Below, one piece after another: positions 34,516 to 44,129 of a DNA stretch of 64,000 bases. Each line of letters opens with the position of its first letter. Position 1 is the first letter of the stretch. Below the pieces are notes generated by a model. It searched no databases. It worked only from the letters and a program-made list of their open reading frames with translations, and was not told the DNA's origin. Where the stretch lies: assembly GCA_036417435.1 (NCBI GenBank), contig CM070902.1:137381886-137445885 (forward strand), given 5' to 3'. The position numbers were made by a program, and so were the translations under genes. This stretch comes from Inia geoffrensis (Eukaryota; Chordata; Mammalia; Artiodactyla; Iniidae).

Positions 34516-35240
34516 GGATCCTTTCTACGCTGCTGGTGGGAATGTAAATTGGTATAACCACTATGGAGAACAGTATGGAGGTTCCATAAAAAACTAAAAA
34601 TAAAATTACCATATGATCCAGCAATTCCACTCCTGGGCATATATCTGGAGAAAGACATAATTTGAAAAGATACATGCATCCTAATGTTCATAGCAGCACT
34701 ATTTACAACAGCCAAGACATGGAAACAACCTAATGTCCATTGACAGAGGGATGGATAAAGAAGATGTGGTACATATATACAATAGAATACTACTCAGCCA
34801 TAAAAAGAATGAAATAATGCCACTTGCAGCAATATGGATGGACCTAGAGATTATCATACTAAGTAAAGTAAGTCAGACAGAGAAAGACAAATATCATGAT
34901 ATCACTCATATGTGGAATCTAATGTTTTAATGATATAGATGAACAGACTCACAGATTTCGAAAACAAACTTAAGGTTACCAAAGGGGAAGCGTGGTGGTG
35001 GGAGGATAAATTAGGAGCTGGAGATTAACATAAACACACTACTATATATAAGATAGATAACCAACAAGGTCCTACTGTGTAGCACAGGGAACTATACTCA
35101 ATATTCTGTAATAACCTATATGGGAAAAGAATCTGAAAATGAATGAATATATGTATATGTATAACTGAATCACTTTGCTGTACACCTGAAACTAACACAA
35201 CATTGTAAATCAACTACACTCCAATAAAATTGTTAAAAAA
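34516..35240 (+). mobile_element. L1 LINE, 5'-truncated, with 15-bp TSD
   Basis: It starts in the last part of ORF2 (GCTGGTGGGAATGTAAATTG, ATTCCACTCCTGGGCATATA) and runs through the 3' UTR to TCCAATAAAATTGTTAAAAAA. TSD AGATTCTTCACTTCT (34501-34515) and AGATTCTTGACTTCT (35241-35255) differ at one base. Typical target-primed insertion, about 725 bp. Confidence 0.97.
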
Positions 35241-35255
35241 AGATTCTTGACTTCT

Positions 35256-35734
35256 ACTTGGAAGATGTGTCTGTTGATGGAGAAGACACAGAGAGAAATT
35301 CTAGAGCAAGTCAGGCACCAAGTAATAAATCCTTCCAAATTTTATAATCCCTCCTCAAGTCAGCTGCCTTGTTCTTTGATGCTTGAAAGGTACTAGCATC
35401 CAGGGGAAATAAAGATAGAATGTCAAACTGCTGGTGCTAGGACTAGTCAAGACTAGAATCTCTCAGAAAGTGACAGCTTCCATTAATTTCAATATGAGAA
35501 TGATTTCTGGGGTCAAAATGTTTCAACCCTTCTGTAGCTGAACTCCATTCCCTTCCTCATACAAACTCCCCATCACCCCTGCCCTCACCTGGCTGGGCCT
35601 TGTTCAAGTTTATCTCTGACACTCCCAGGCTCTGGGTACTGTGGTTGGCCTCACTTGGTGGCATCTCTTCCTACCTTACTTTGTATTCATCCTTCTCCAC
35701 AGGGAAAGTGCTTTAGTTCTCAACTCTGAATACT
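35256..35734. other. Unassigned
   Basis: No gene or firm repeat is recognised. Confidence 0.35.
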
Positions 35735-36037
35735 TTTAAATAAACATTTATTGAGCACCTACCATCATCAGTTCCTACATTAGATGCTGTTGTCAGATAC
35801 CTAAAGATAAATAAAGCATTTTAAGGAGCTGACAGTCTACTAGGAGCAGAAAACAAGGAAAGAATTATTATAGTGCAAGACAGAAAAAGTGCAAGCAGAG
35901 AAACAAAAATAAATGACTCATTCCTTAACTGGGTTAATTTGGGCATTTCTTAGGTGGTGATTAGCCAAAACTTCACTGATCAAGAGGATTTCAATTGGAG
36001 AAGGAGTGAAGGACATTCCAGACTGAGGAAGCATCAT
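35735..36037 (-). mobile_element. L2 LINE, first of three pieces
   Basis: The plus strand begins with the reverse complement of the L2 3' end (ATAAACATTTATTGAGCACC) and goes on to GGAGCTGACAGTCTAC and GGACATTCCAGACTGAGG. It is interrupted by an LTR at 36038 and continues at 36885. Confidence 0.75.
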
Positions 36038-36878
36038 TGATCTTGGAGAGGCAGCAGTGAGCGGTGGCGTGAAGGAAGATCTTAATTCCTTGCCTGGGTA
36101 GCTGAACCTGGGTAGTCTGGATGAAAACCAGGAATCTTAGCTGCCAGACCTCCTGGCTCTTGTCCCCAGTGAAAAATGCATTTCTCAAGGAGGCAAAAAC
36201 TAAAAACAGTTACAAAGTTTATTATTAGAGACATAGCACAACAACAAGTGGGAGAGCACATGGAGAAACAGTTTAGTTAAGACAGAAGCAAGGCAGAGAT
36301 GCACACCCGGAGAGAAAAGGTGTGGGCCTCCCCTGTAATGAGGAGGAGAGCAGTAAAGAGGTGGTTAAATCATTTATATAGGGCACCTCTTCCAGGTCTT
36401 TGTTTACCTTTGGCCAATTATCTGGTTTCTTTTTCAACACCTGCCCTGCCTTAGGGCCCTCCCCAATATGTGTGTGCAACTTTTTTCCAAGATGGATTCC
36501 AGCCCAGAGGCCTATGGGGCAGCCTTAGCATCATATATTATGGGGTGATGCCCCCTCCTTTTTGACCCCCAAGGAGCGTTTCTGCACATGTGCAGTGTCT
36601 CCCTTGCCCCAAAGATGGGAAATATATGACCTATTGATCTTTTCCTCAAACAGGGTTTAGCCCCTCTCTGTTCCTACCATGACTGTTATCTTAAGGTGTC
36701 CTCAGGAGACAAAGCCTGGCTATTTATCCTGTTTCTCTTGTTACTTCCATTTTGGAGAGCAAACAGGAGGCTGGTTACAAATATCTAACCCGGAGCCCAC
36801 CTACCTCCTGTCTCAGGAAATGCAAACAGGAGGCTAGTTGTAAGTGTCCGGCCTGAAGCCCAATTTTTTCCTGCCTCA
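36038..36878 (-). mobile_element. Solo LTR of an endogenous retrovirus, minus strand
   Basis: On the minus strand it opens TGAGGCAGGAAAAAATTGGG and ends ..CTCCAAGATCA, so it has TG..CA ends. A TATA box (complement of ATTTATATA, 36372-36380) and a polyadenylation signal (complement of TTTATT, 36218-36223) are about 150 bp apart, as in an LTR R region. Two related blocks of the GGAGGCT(A/G)GTT type lie about 60 bp apart near 36765-36840. The U5 part resembles LTRs I recall from ruminants. No clear TSD is seen. No internal viral genes are present. Confidence 0.8.
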
Positions 36879-36884
36879 GCCTCA

Positions 36885-37248
36885 GCCCTTAGCACATAAA
36901 GTGCCAAGAAATGGTCATAAGTCCAGGGAGGGTGGTAAATAGCAAAATTTATGGATAAATGTTGATCAGGAGATTTAGGGAAAGAAGATGGAGAGCCTTA
37001 GATGCTGTGCTCAAGAGATGTGCAGCCATTGAAAACTTCTGAGGCAGATTATCCCGGCAGCACTGGGAAGGAGGGCAGGAAAAGGCCCCCCTGGGCACAG
37101 AGTTGGATGGCTGACAGTACTCATGGGGAGAGAGCTGACAAGGGCTAAACTAGGTCAGGAGCAATGAATGGGATGGAAACGAGAAAGAAGCAATACGACT
37201 GAATGATTGGTGGGCTGTGAAAGATGAAGGATGACCAGATAAAGGGTG
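36885..37248 (-). mobile_element. L2 LINE, second of three pieces
   Basis: The plus strand includes CAGCCATTGAAAACTTCTGAG, GATTATCCCGGCAGCACTGG and GGTGGGCTGTGAAAGATGAAG, in the order expected for L2 ORF2 read backwards. It lies between the two LTRs. Confidence 0.6.
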
Positions 37249-37252
37249 TCTA

Positions 37253-37849
37253 TGAAACCAAGCAGGCTCTGGGCCACAAAAGCCTTTCTGTGTCCCCTAT
37301 TTCTTGATTACAGGCAATAGGCTTCATTCAGCCTACATGACCTTCCCTGAGTTCCAACAGGGCAGGTTCAAACAGATGCTAATCAGGGAAGGGAGGGGAT
37401 GCAGAGACAAGGGAGGAGCATTCAAGAAACAACAGTGCAGCCTTGGGGCAGGGTCCTGGTTCCCCCTCAAGGGATACACATAACTATATCTTTGAGCTGT
37501 TCTGCAGATCCTGAAACCCCCACCAGGTGGGAGAAGTTAACTGTATGCTGACCACAAGCACGAAGACCCCAGACTGGTTGGAACCAGAAGGTTGATGATG
37601 CTGACTCCCGATTAGCTCCCCACCAACCAGTCAGACTAGTGTCCACGAGCTGATCATGCCCTCTTTGAACCATTACTATAAAACTCCTCACTACCCCCTC
37701 CAGGTCAGAACACACAGTTTTGAGGGCATGAGCCCGCTGTGGCCCCCTTTGCCTGGCAAAGCAATAAAGCTATTCTTTTCTACTTCACCCAAAACTCTGC
37801 CTCTGCAATTTAATTTGGTGTCAAGGTACAGAGGCCGGATTTGGCTTCA
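37253..37849 (+). mobile_element. Solo LTR of an endogenous retrovirus (ERV1-like), plus strand
   Basis: It runs from TGAAACCAAGCAGGCTCTGG to ..GGATTTGGCTTCA, with TG..CA ends. Promoter-like CTATAAAAC at 37676-37684 and polyadenylation signal AATAAA at 37763-37768 are 85-90 bp apart, a gammaretrovirus-like layout. Flanking TCTA (37249-37252) and CCTA (37850-37853) nearly match as a 4-bp TSD. No internal genes are present. It is unrelated to and opposite in orientation to the LTR at 36038. Confidence 0.8.
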
Positions 37850-38010
37850 CCTATAAATAAGAATATTTTGGTGAGTGACGGCAAATTCTATTACACACGT
37901 ATTGAATTTTGAGCTGAGGGTATCCATAAAAAAAGGCCCAAGAAGCAGTCGAAACGTTGGAATTCATCTTCTTGGAGATGGTGTTTGAGGTCCGTTGGAT
38001 GAAATCAGAG
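37850..38010 (-). mobile_element. L2 LINE, third piece
   Basis: ACGTATTGAATTTTGAGCTG and CTTGGAGATGGTGTTTGAGG resemble the L2 stretch that follows the second piece. Heavily diverged. Confidence 0.5.
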
Positions 38011-38039
38011 CAGAACAGCCTTGACTTGTTCACTGTTGT

Positions 38040-38118
38040 TGGATTACAAGTAACTAGCATAATTTCAAGTGCATAATAGGTACGCATTCAATATTTGTTT
38101 AATAAATAAATAAAATCT
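38040..38118 (+). mobile_element. L2 LINE 3' end
   Basis: CAAGTGCATAATAGGTACGC and ATTCAATATTTGTTTAATAAATAAATAAA match the L2 3' terminus, with a short (TAAA)n end. Confidence 0.65.
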
Positions 38119-38264
38119 AGAGGGAAGAATTAAGCAGAGAATGAATATTGAGGAAGGCCTATATTTACAGAGGAGACACCAATGAAAAAGCCGGGGGGGG
38201 GGTGGAATTAGTAAGAAATACAAGGAGATTACATCTCAGGGGCCAGTGACAGAGCAAATCTTAA

Positions 38265-38405
38265 GAAGCAAATGTATTCAATCATTTATTCACCAAATTT
38301 TATTAATAGCCTCCTCATGCCAGATACTATTCTGTGTGTTGAGGACATGGCACAAAACAAGGCAAAAAAGAGTCCTGCTCCTGTAGGGCTCAGTTTCTAG
38401 AGAAT
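38265..38405 (-). mobile_element. L2 LINE 3' end
   Basis: The plus strand reads TCAATCATTTATTCACCAAA, CCTCCTCATGCCAGATACTA and GTCCTGCTCCTGTAGGGCTC, the reverse complement of an L2 3' UTR. Confidence 0.8.
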
Positions 38406-38564
38406 TGTTAGCAACGCCTGATGTCATTGCTTCTGAAGATGATCAGGATGTGGATAAACAAACAATGGGTTTGGCAATTAGTCTTCAGTTGTCAATCCTC
38501 AACGACCTTTAAAGAGCAGTTTAGTGGAGCTGTGGCAATAAAAGCCAGTTTTACCACTTATGTG

Positions 38565-38650
38565 TATGGTTTTTTCCCCACAAGCTCTCGAGGGCAGGAA
38601 CCCACCTTATCTGTTGCTGCATTCAATGTCTTGGCAAACCCTGGTTTGAT
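38565..38650 (+). mobile_element. L2 LINE 3' UTR fragment
   Basis: CACAAGCTCTCGAGGGCAGG and ACCCACCTTATCTGTTGCTG are typical of the L2 3' UTR. Confidence 0.6.
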
Positions 38651-38842
38651 GCAGTAGATATGAATTCCTGACAAAGGATTAGGAAACAAGTGTTTGGTGA
38701 TGAAGACAAAGCACAGAATAAACTCTTAAGTGGATTCATTCATTTAACACCTGTCTATTAAATGAAGTGGAAAGATGGACCATTATCTTGTCATTTATAT
38801 TGGTCAGGGTTTGGTTTGAAAAAAGAAAGATAGAATCCATTT

Positions 38843-39415
38843 GTATTAGTCAGGGTTTAACAGAGAAGCAAGACCACGATGAGTGATATGGAGAAGGGGA
38901 TTTACGATGGGAAGAGACCTTGTGCAATGTAGAAGTGGTAAAGAATCCAGTGGGAGGCTACTGCCTCCATGTACCTGGAGCACGCCTGAAGTTGCTGCAG
39001 GTCTGAGAAAAGATGCGTGTGAAGTAGGGGAACCTGCAAAGGCAAACTGGAACCTGTACCTGTCTCTCACCACCTCCAACGTCAGTGACACTGCTGTTGT
39101 TCAGAAGGAGTTGGTGCGCTTCACCATGAAGCTGCGCACACACCTGACCTACAATTCCCAGAGACCAAAGGAGGATCTGATAGAGGATGGGGGAATGTGG
39201 GTCCAGCCAGAGATCAGCCTCCCTGTGCGGGAGCAGCGGGTGCCTTGTGCCCCCCAACCAGCCTCAGAGAGCTTCACTTCCGCCTTCTAAATCTCACGCG
39301 TATTTCTTCTGGAGTCAACTGTAGCCTCATCCTAACCCCAAACCACAGAGGAAATGGATTCTGGGAAACTTAAAATTCTAGCCTAATTGACACATAACCA
39401 AGTCACCACAGTCCT
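38843..39415 (+). mobile_element. Old interspersed repeat, probably an L1M-type 3' part
   Basis: It begins GTATTAGTCAGGGTTTAACAGAGAAGC and ends near GCCTAATTGACACATAACCAAG, the start and end phrases of a common mammalian repeat also seen at 48709-49545. I recall the family as LINE-derived but am not certain. The open frame of 135 codons at 38883-39290 is repeat sequence. Confidence 0.55.
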
Positions 39416-39675
39416 CCACTTGTCTACAAACCTCTTTTAACTATCGCTAATTTGCAAATAAAAATAATTTCAAAGGCATGATTCTACCAAACATTATGCA
39501 ACCCTTGTCCAATCTAAAACACTAACCCCTGTCCCAAAAAGACACAAAGTCCCTTTATCCATCTCTTGGTGATGCTCATCCTTCTAGTTGAGTCACACTT
39601 CCCCTTCAATACCCTGTAATTTAACTACTGAGATATAAGTTTACTTGGTAGGAAAATGGAAGAGAGGCAGAGAGT

Positions 39676-39728
39676 TTGTTTATATATACATATACATATA
39701 TATATATAATTGTTTGATTATATATGTA
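39676..39728 (+). repeat. (TA/TACA)n low-complexity tract
   Basis: Alternating TA and ACATA units, strongly AT-rich and partly self-complementary. Confidence 0.85.
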
Positions 39729-39879
39729 TCAAAATAAGAAAAAATACTCATAACTCTGTTTACTGAACTAGTCCCGTGGTGTTAGCTGATACTTATAACT
39801 TCCTTCGTCTACTGCCCCTTCCACATTCCCTTTGCCCTCAGCATGCCCCTTAGTTGGTCATAGTTCTTTGCCTGGTAAG

Positions 39880-41450
39880 GCGACCCAAAGCTTCACTCCT
39901 GGAGGGTCTGGTCTATTGTGCCTGAACTGGGTTGTCATAACTGTCCACTGACTTTTATCACAGAACATAAGAGTACAGAGAGGCTCCTCAGGGAGACTCT
40001 GAATTCCAGATATTCTTCTTTCCCCCATTGTTTAGTAGCAACCCTCAGTGATCAGAACCAACCCCCCTCCAGGAGAGTAATCCCCCCAGTACAGTAATCC
40101 CCCAGTATAGTAATCCCCCCCAGTACAGTAATCTTCCCACCAGTACAGTAATCCCTCCACCAATACAGTAATCTGCCCCAGTACAGTAATCCCTATAGTA
40201 GTGCTTATTGATTCACTGACATGAGCCCCATGGCCAGGGGGCTGCTCCACCTTCCAGTTTAATAGAACCATTACTGCATCCCTTGATGGAAACCTTCCTC
40301 CTTTGGGACCTAAGTCTTCTATACTAGCAGAACCCAAAGTCACAGGGATAGGAAGCAAAAATTTTGTTAGCAAACTTGCAGGGTTAGTAGTGAAAGAAGC
40401 CACTCCTATTTCCACACCTTGATTTCCTGGACACATGAATCCTGCTTATGGAAGAGAAAACCCCGCATATTTGTTGCTGAATTAGAGCATATATCAATAC
40501 ATCATTTTGAGGACATTCCCTAGGCCATGCAAGATCTTTCCACCCAGATGGCACCATCAGTGAATCTTCAAAAGGCCACTATCCTATTTGGCCATCTCTT
40601 CGGAGTGTTGGGGACCTTGGTAAGACCAATGACCTGCATGAGAGGAACCCATTGCCAGGCTTCATTTGCTATCAGATGAGTGCTTTGGTCAGAAGTAATG
40701 CTGTGGGGAATGCCGTGACGATGCATAAGGTATTCTTAAAGTTCACAGATGCTGATTTTGGCAGAAGCAAATTTGTATCCAGAAAAAGTGTGTATTTTCA
40801 TAAGAACAAGCACCGCCCCTTCTCTGACAGAAATGGTCCAACATAATCAATCTGCCAACAGTGGCTGATGATCCTCTGGACGAGGATGCCACACTGAAGG
40901 CTGAGTGTCAGTCTCTACTGCTGGCAGCCTGGGAAATCATCTGTGCTCTGGCCCCATCCCTTTCTTGCATGGAATCCAGGTTGCTGAGACCAAGCATAAC
41001 CTCCTGCCCTGCTGCTTTAGACACTTATCCATGGGCTCATTGAACGAGGACAGAGTTGCCTGGGAAAAGAAACAGACTGAATTCTACAGAACCATTGACC
41101 TGATTGTTTAGATCGTCCTTACTGAATTAGCTCTTTGGTAAACATTCATGTAGGACACAAATACATTTATGCTCTGCCTATTTGGAAAGGTCTATTCACG
41201 TACCTCTTCCTCAGACTTCTTTGTCACCAGTTTACCCATCATGCCCCTTTCAAGTACTTGAAAGCTAGTCAAACCATTAGGCCTGTGAATCAGGACCTCT
41301 CTTCCTCCATTTCAAATGTGCAACAATGGCCGGCGGTCAGTGTTCAGCCCTTTAGGAGGCCCTCCCTTTAACACTGTCCTCATGGCCCCCCAGGAGTGGG
41401 GTTATAGTGCTGTGACCATCCACATTCAGGTGATGCCAGCATTTTCATGA
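39880..41450 (-). pseudogene. ERVL endogenous retrovirus pol remnant
   Basis: The plus strand is the reverse complement of the 3' part of ERVL pol as I recall it, in the expected order. Landmarks are GGCTGCTCCACCTTCCAGTT, TCTTTCCACCCAGATGGCAC, CAGAAGTAATGCTGTGGGG, CCAACATAATCAATCTGCC, AACCTCCTGCCCTGCTGCTT and CTATTCACGTACCTCTTCCT. In ERVL this covers the integrase and downstream end of pol. The longest open piece is 40436-40032; elsewhere there are stops in all frames, so it is a dead remnant. I see no flanking LTRs close by; the ends have probably been lost or are too diverged. Nothing envelope-like is seen. Confidence 0.8.
40071..40200 (+). repeat. Minisatellite of 16-20 bp units inside ERVL pol
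   Basis: Seven to eight consecutive units follow the pattern AGTACAGTAATCCCYCC, with variable C-rich spacing: AGGAGAGTAATC, AGTACAGTAATC, AGTATAGTAATC, AGTACAGTAATC and so on. The minus-strand frame at 40436-40032 reads through the repeat, giving a Gly/Tyr/Trp-rich tail. Confidence 0.9.
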
Positions 41451-41454
41451 CAAG

Positions 41455-42840
41455 TTATGAAATGACATGCCAGAAAAATGGGAAGTTCGAAAGGACAGAT
41501 TCAAGTCTAAGTTTCCAGAAATGGCTCCCAAAGCCATGACACAAAACCAGGCCACCAAGGATACTGGTGCACCTGCCATGACCAAGATGCTGTATAACCA
41601 TGAAGTCCTCAGGTGAAAGCGGAAACCATTGTTGTAGCTGCAGGGCGCAGAAGCATGCCACCTCTGCCACAATGCATTCCAACAAAATGGGCCTTCTCTC
41701 CTCACCCCTCCATGGCCAGAAAGCTGACACAAGGTACAGAGACCTCTGCCCCAGCTGCCACAGAAGAAGAAAACACCTCTAGGACTGTGGCTTCCCAGGA
41801 AAGAAACAGAAATGTGACTCTCGCCTTATGTTTCATTTTATTTCCATTTTCCAAACCTCATGCAAGTACCTCTAACTGACTGAACCTAAATCATATCCAA
41901 AATCCCAGCTTCAAGGTATTCAGGCAAATGTAGCTTTCAGCCTCCCAAACTCTATAGCACAGCAAGGAACACATGCAGAGTTTGGAGTAGATGGTAAGCA
42001 AGCCAGTTTCTGTTACCCACTACACAGGGAAGTGGTTTCAGAGTGAGGTTTGCTCACTTTAGGAGTCATGTGAATATGTTTAGAGGAAAAGGAAAAGGAC
42101 ACATGAAGGAGAAGATAACTGATACAGCAAAATCATAAAAAGGAAAGAAAGAGGTGGAAGGTGAAGCCTTATAAAGGAGGAAGGGCACTTGTGTCTCCAA
42201 AATGACAGAGGATGCACAGGAATGTTGGGGTAAAACAGAGCAGCATCCTGTTGGATGACCTCAACATTTTCAGTGAAGTAGGAGGCAAAGTTATCCACCG
42301 TCAGTGGGTGGTGAGTTTGTAAGGATTTGAGTGGAGTGGGGAGGTTTGGAAATGTGGGAAATGAATTGAGAAATGATTACAGATAAGTGAGAAAAGATAT
42401 GTGCATTTCTGTGTGTGGACTCAATTATTTAATAAAAGCCTAAATATTGGGATTTGTCAGCCCCCCATTCGGACTGATAAGGCGTAATGGATGCCTACAC
42501 CAAAGATGGCCATATTCCAACCTTGTTGCATTCCTAGGCTCCTCTTAACATCTTTCTTCTCCCCCCAGGTGTAGGTACATTTTAACAGGAAACAAGAAAC
42601 CTTCCATTTAACCTCTAAAGCTTGAATTGTTAAACTTCAGTCATCAAGGGTACTCTGCAGCCTAAAATACTTTCTTGGGGCCAAGCACACTTAAAGTGAG
42701 AGAATGTAAGATAAGTAATCCCCATAAAACCTCAATTGAGACAGCGATTTGGGATCATATTTTTTTAATTCAGTGAACCAACAGATATTTCTTGGATGCA
42801 TATCCAAGAAATGTATATATACATAAACAGGTCTAAGACA
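41455..42840. other. Unassigned, probably old repeat
   Basis: Bases 41470-41880 carry overlapping open frames of 88-95 codons on both strands without a known domain. Bases about 42060-42400 (CCTCAACATTTTCAGTGAAG, GTAGGAGGCAAAGTTATCC) look like a mammalian repeat I cannot name. No gene is seen. Confidence 0.35.
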
Positions 42841-43570
42841 AAATCCTACTTTTGACAAAACTGGCTCACCCTGTAGATAAAAATGAAATGAAATCCCTAT
42901 CCAGTATTACAACAAAGGTAGACCCAAGATGGATAAAGACCTAACAGAAAGTTCTAGAAACTTGACAGAAAAAAATATAAAATATTTTTGTAACCTAAAA
43001 GTGAGGAAGAAGTAGTAAAGAAAATCCTAAAAGCACAAACCAAAATAATAATAATAAGTTAACAATTTGCTTATATCAAAATTCTTAAAGTACACCATTG
43101 ATAAAGTTAACGAACAGATGGTAAATTAGAGGAAAAACATATGCGTCTAAAACCAATTAGGAACTAATAGTTAGAATATATTAGGAACCCCTAAAAATCA
43201 ACAGTAACAAACCAAGGAAGAACACCAATATTAAAACAAGTCGAAAAGGACATGAATGAACAATTTGTATAAGAAGAAACCCAACAGACTACAAGTTTTT
43301 AAAGAGATGTGCAAACTCATTCGTTGTTAGGGAAATGCAAATTAAAACAACAATGAGCATCTGCTTCACACCCATTAGGCTGGCAACATTTTGAAAGCTG
43401 GATAACAGCAGACTTTGCAGAGAATTTGAGGAAAAACAGAGGAACCTTTTATGAACTTTCAGTGGGAACAGCTCTTCCGGAGAGCGACATGGCAGTATTC
43501 AGTGTGCTAAGCAATTGAGGTTTGTAAACAAATCATGATTTTGTGTATCTTGACTAAACACATAGATTGA
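42840..43570 (+). mobile_element. Old L1 fragment (end of ORF2)
   Basis: ACCCAAGATGGATAAAGACC, GGGAAATGCAAATTAAAACA, ACACCCATTAGGCTGGCAAC and AACTTTCAGTGGGAACAGC follow the L1 ORF2 C-terminal region on the plus strand with heavy decay. No open frame is left. Confidence 0.85.
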
Positions 43571-43574
43571 TACA

Positions 43575-44033
43575 ACATGGGGCACAGACATTTAAAGTGA
43601 ACAAACAAACAAATATTTGACATGGATGGTCAGGGAGAAGCACTGAGAACATTGTTATGAGAGGCTGAAAAGATGGTGATGCTTCTTACACTTGGTTAAC
43701 TGTTGCCTGCAGTGACCCGGGGCATAGACCCCACGTACCTAATGAACTTGTATCTCTAAGGGAAGGGCTGGAAAACAGAGCCTAAGTAATGCCTGTTGGG
43801 TGTTATTGACTATTTGGCAAGGAATTAAAAACAAAGAGACGAACTAAAGAAAACTGACTGGTTTACAAATAGATACTCCAGAAATTCAGGTGGTATTGCA
43901 AAGTTGGAAAAGCCTGCAGTTCTCCTGACGCCAGCTCTTAAGAGATGGAGAAGTCTTTTGAGAAATAAAGACCCAAAGTGACACAAAGCAAAGATCAGCC
44001 TAAGAGTTTGGTGCTTTATAAAATCTTTCAGTA
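43575..44033. other. Unassigned
   Basis: No gene or firm repeat is recognised. Confidence 0.3.
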
Positions 44034-44127
44034 GAAAAAGAAAGAAAGAAAGAAAAGAAGGAAGGATGGCGTGGGGAGGGAGGGAAGGAGGGAGGGGAAA
44101 AGGGAGGGAAAGAAAGAAACAAACAAA
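44034..44127 (+). repeat. Purine-rich (GAAA/GGGA)n tract
   Basis: Over 90 bases almost entirely A and G on the plus strand, with GAAA units at both ends and GGGA units in the middle. Only a few pyrimidines interrupt it. Confidence 0.9.
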
Positions 44128-44129
44128 CT

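Noticed and set aside
36038..37849. A complete endogenous retrovirus with two LTRs
   Set aside because: The two LTRs are unrelated, face opposite ways and have L2, not viral genes, between them.
40071..40200. A CRISPR-like array
   Set aside because: The units are tandem with only 3-8 variable bases between them and lie in a mammalian retroviral remnant. It is a minisatellite.
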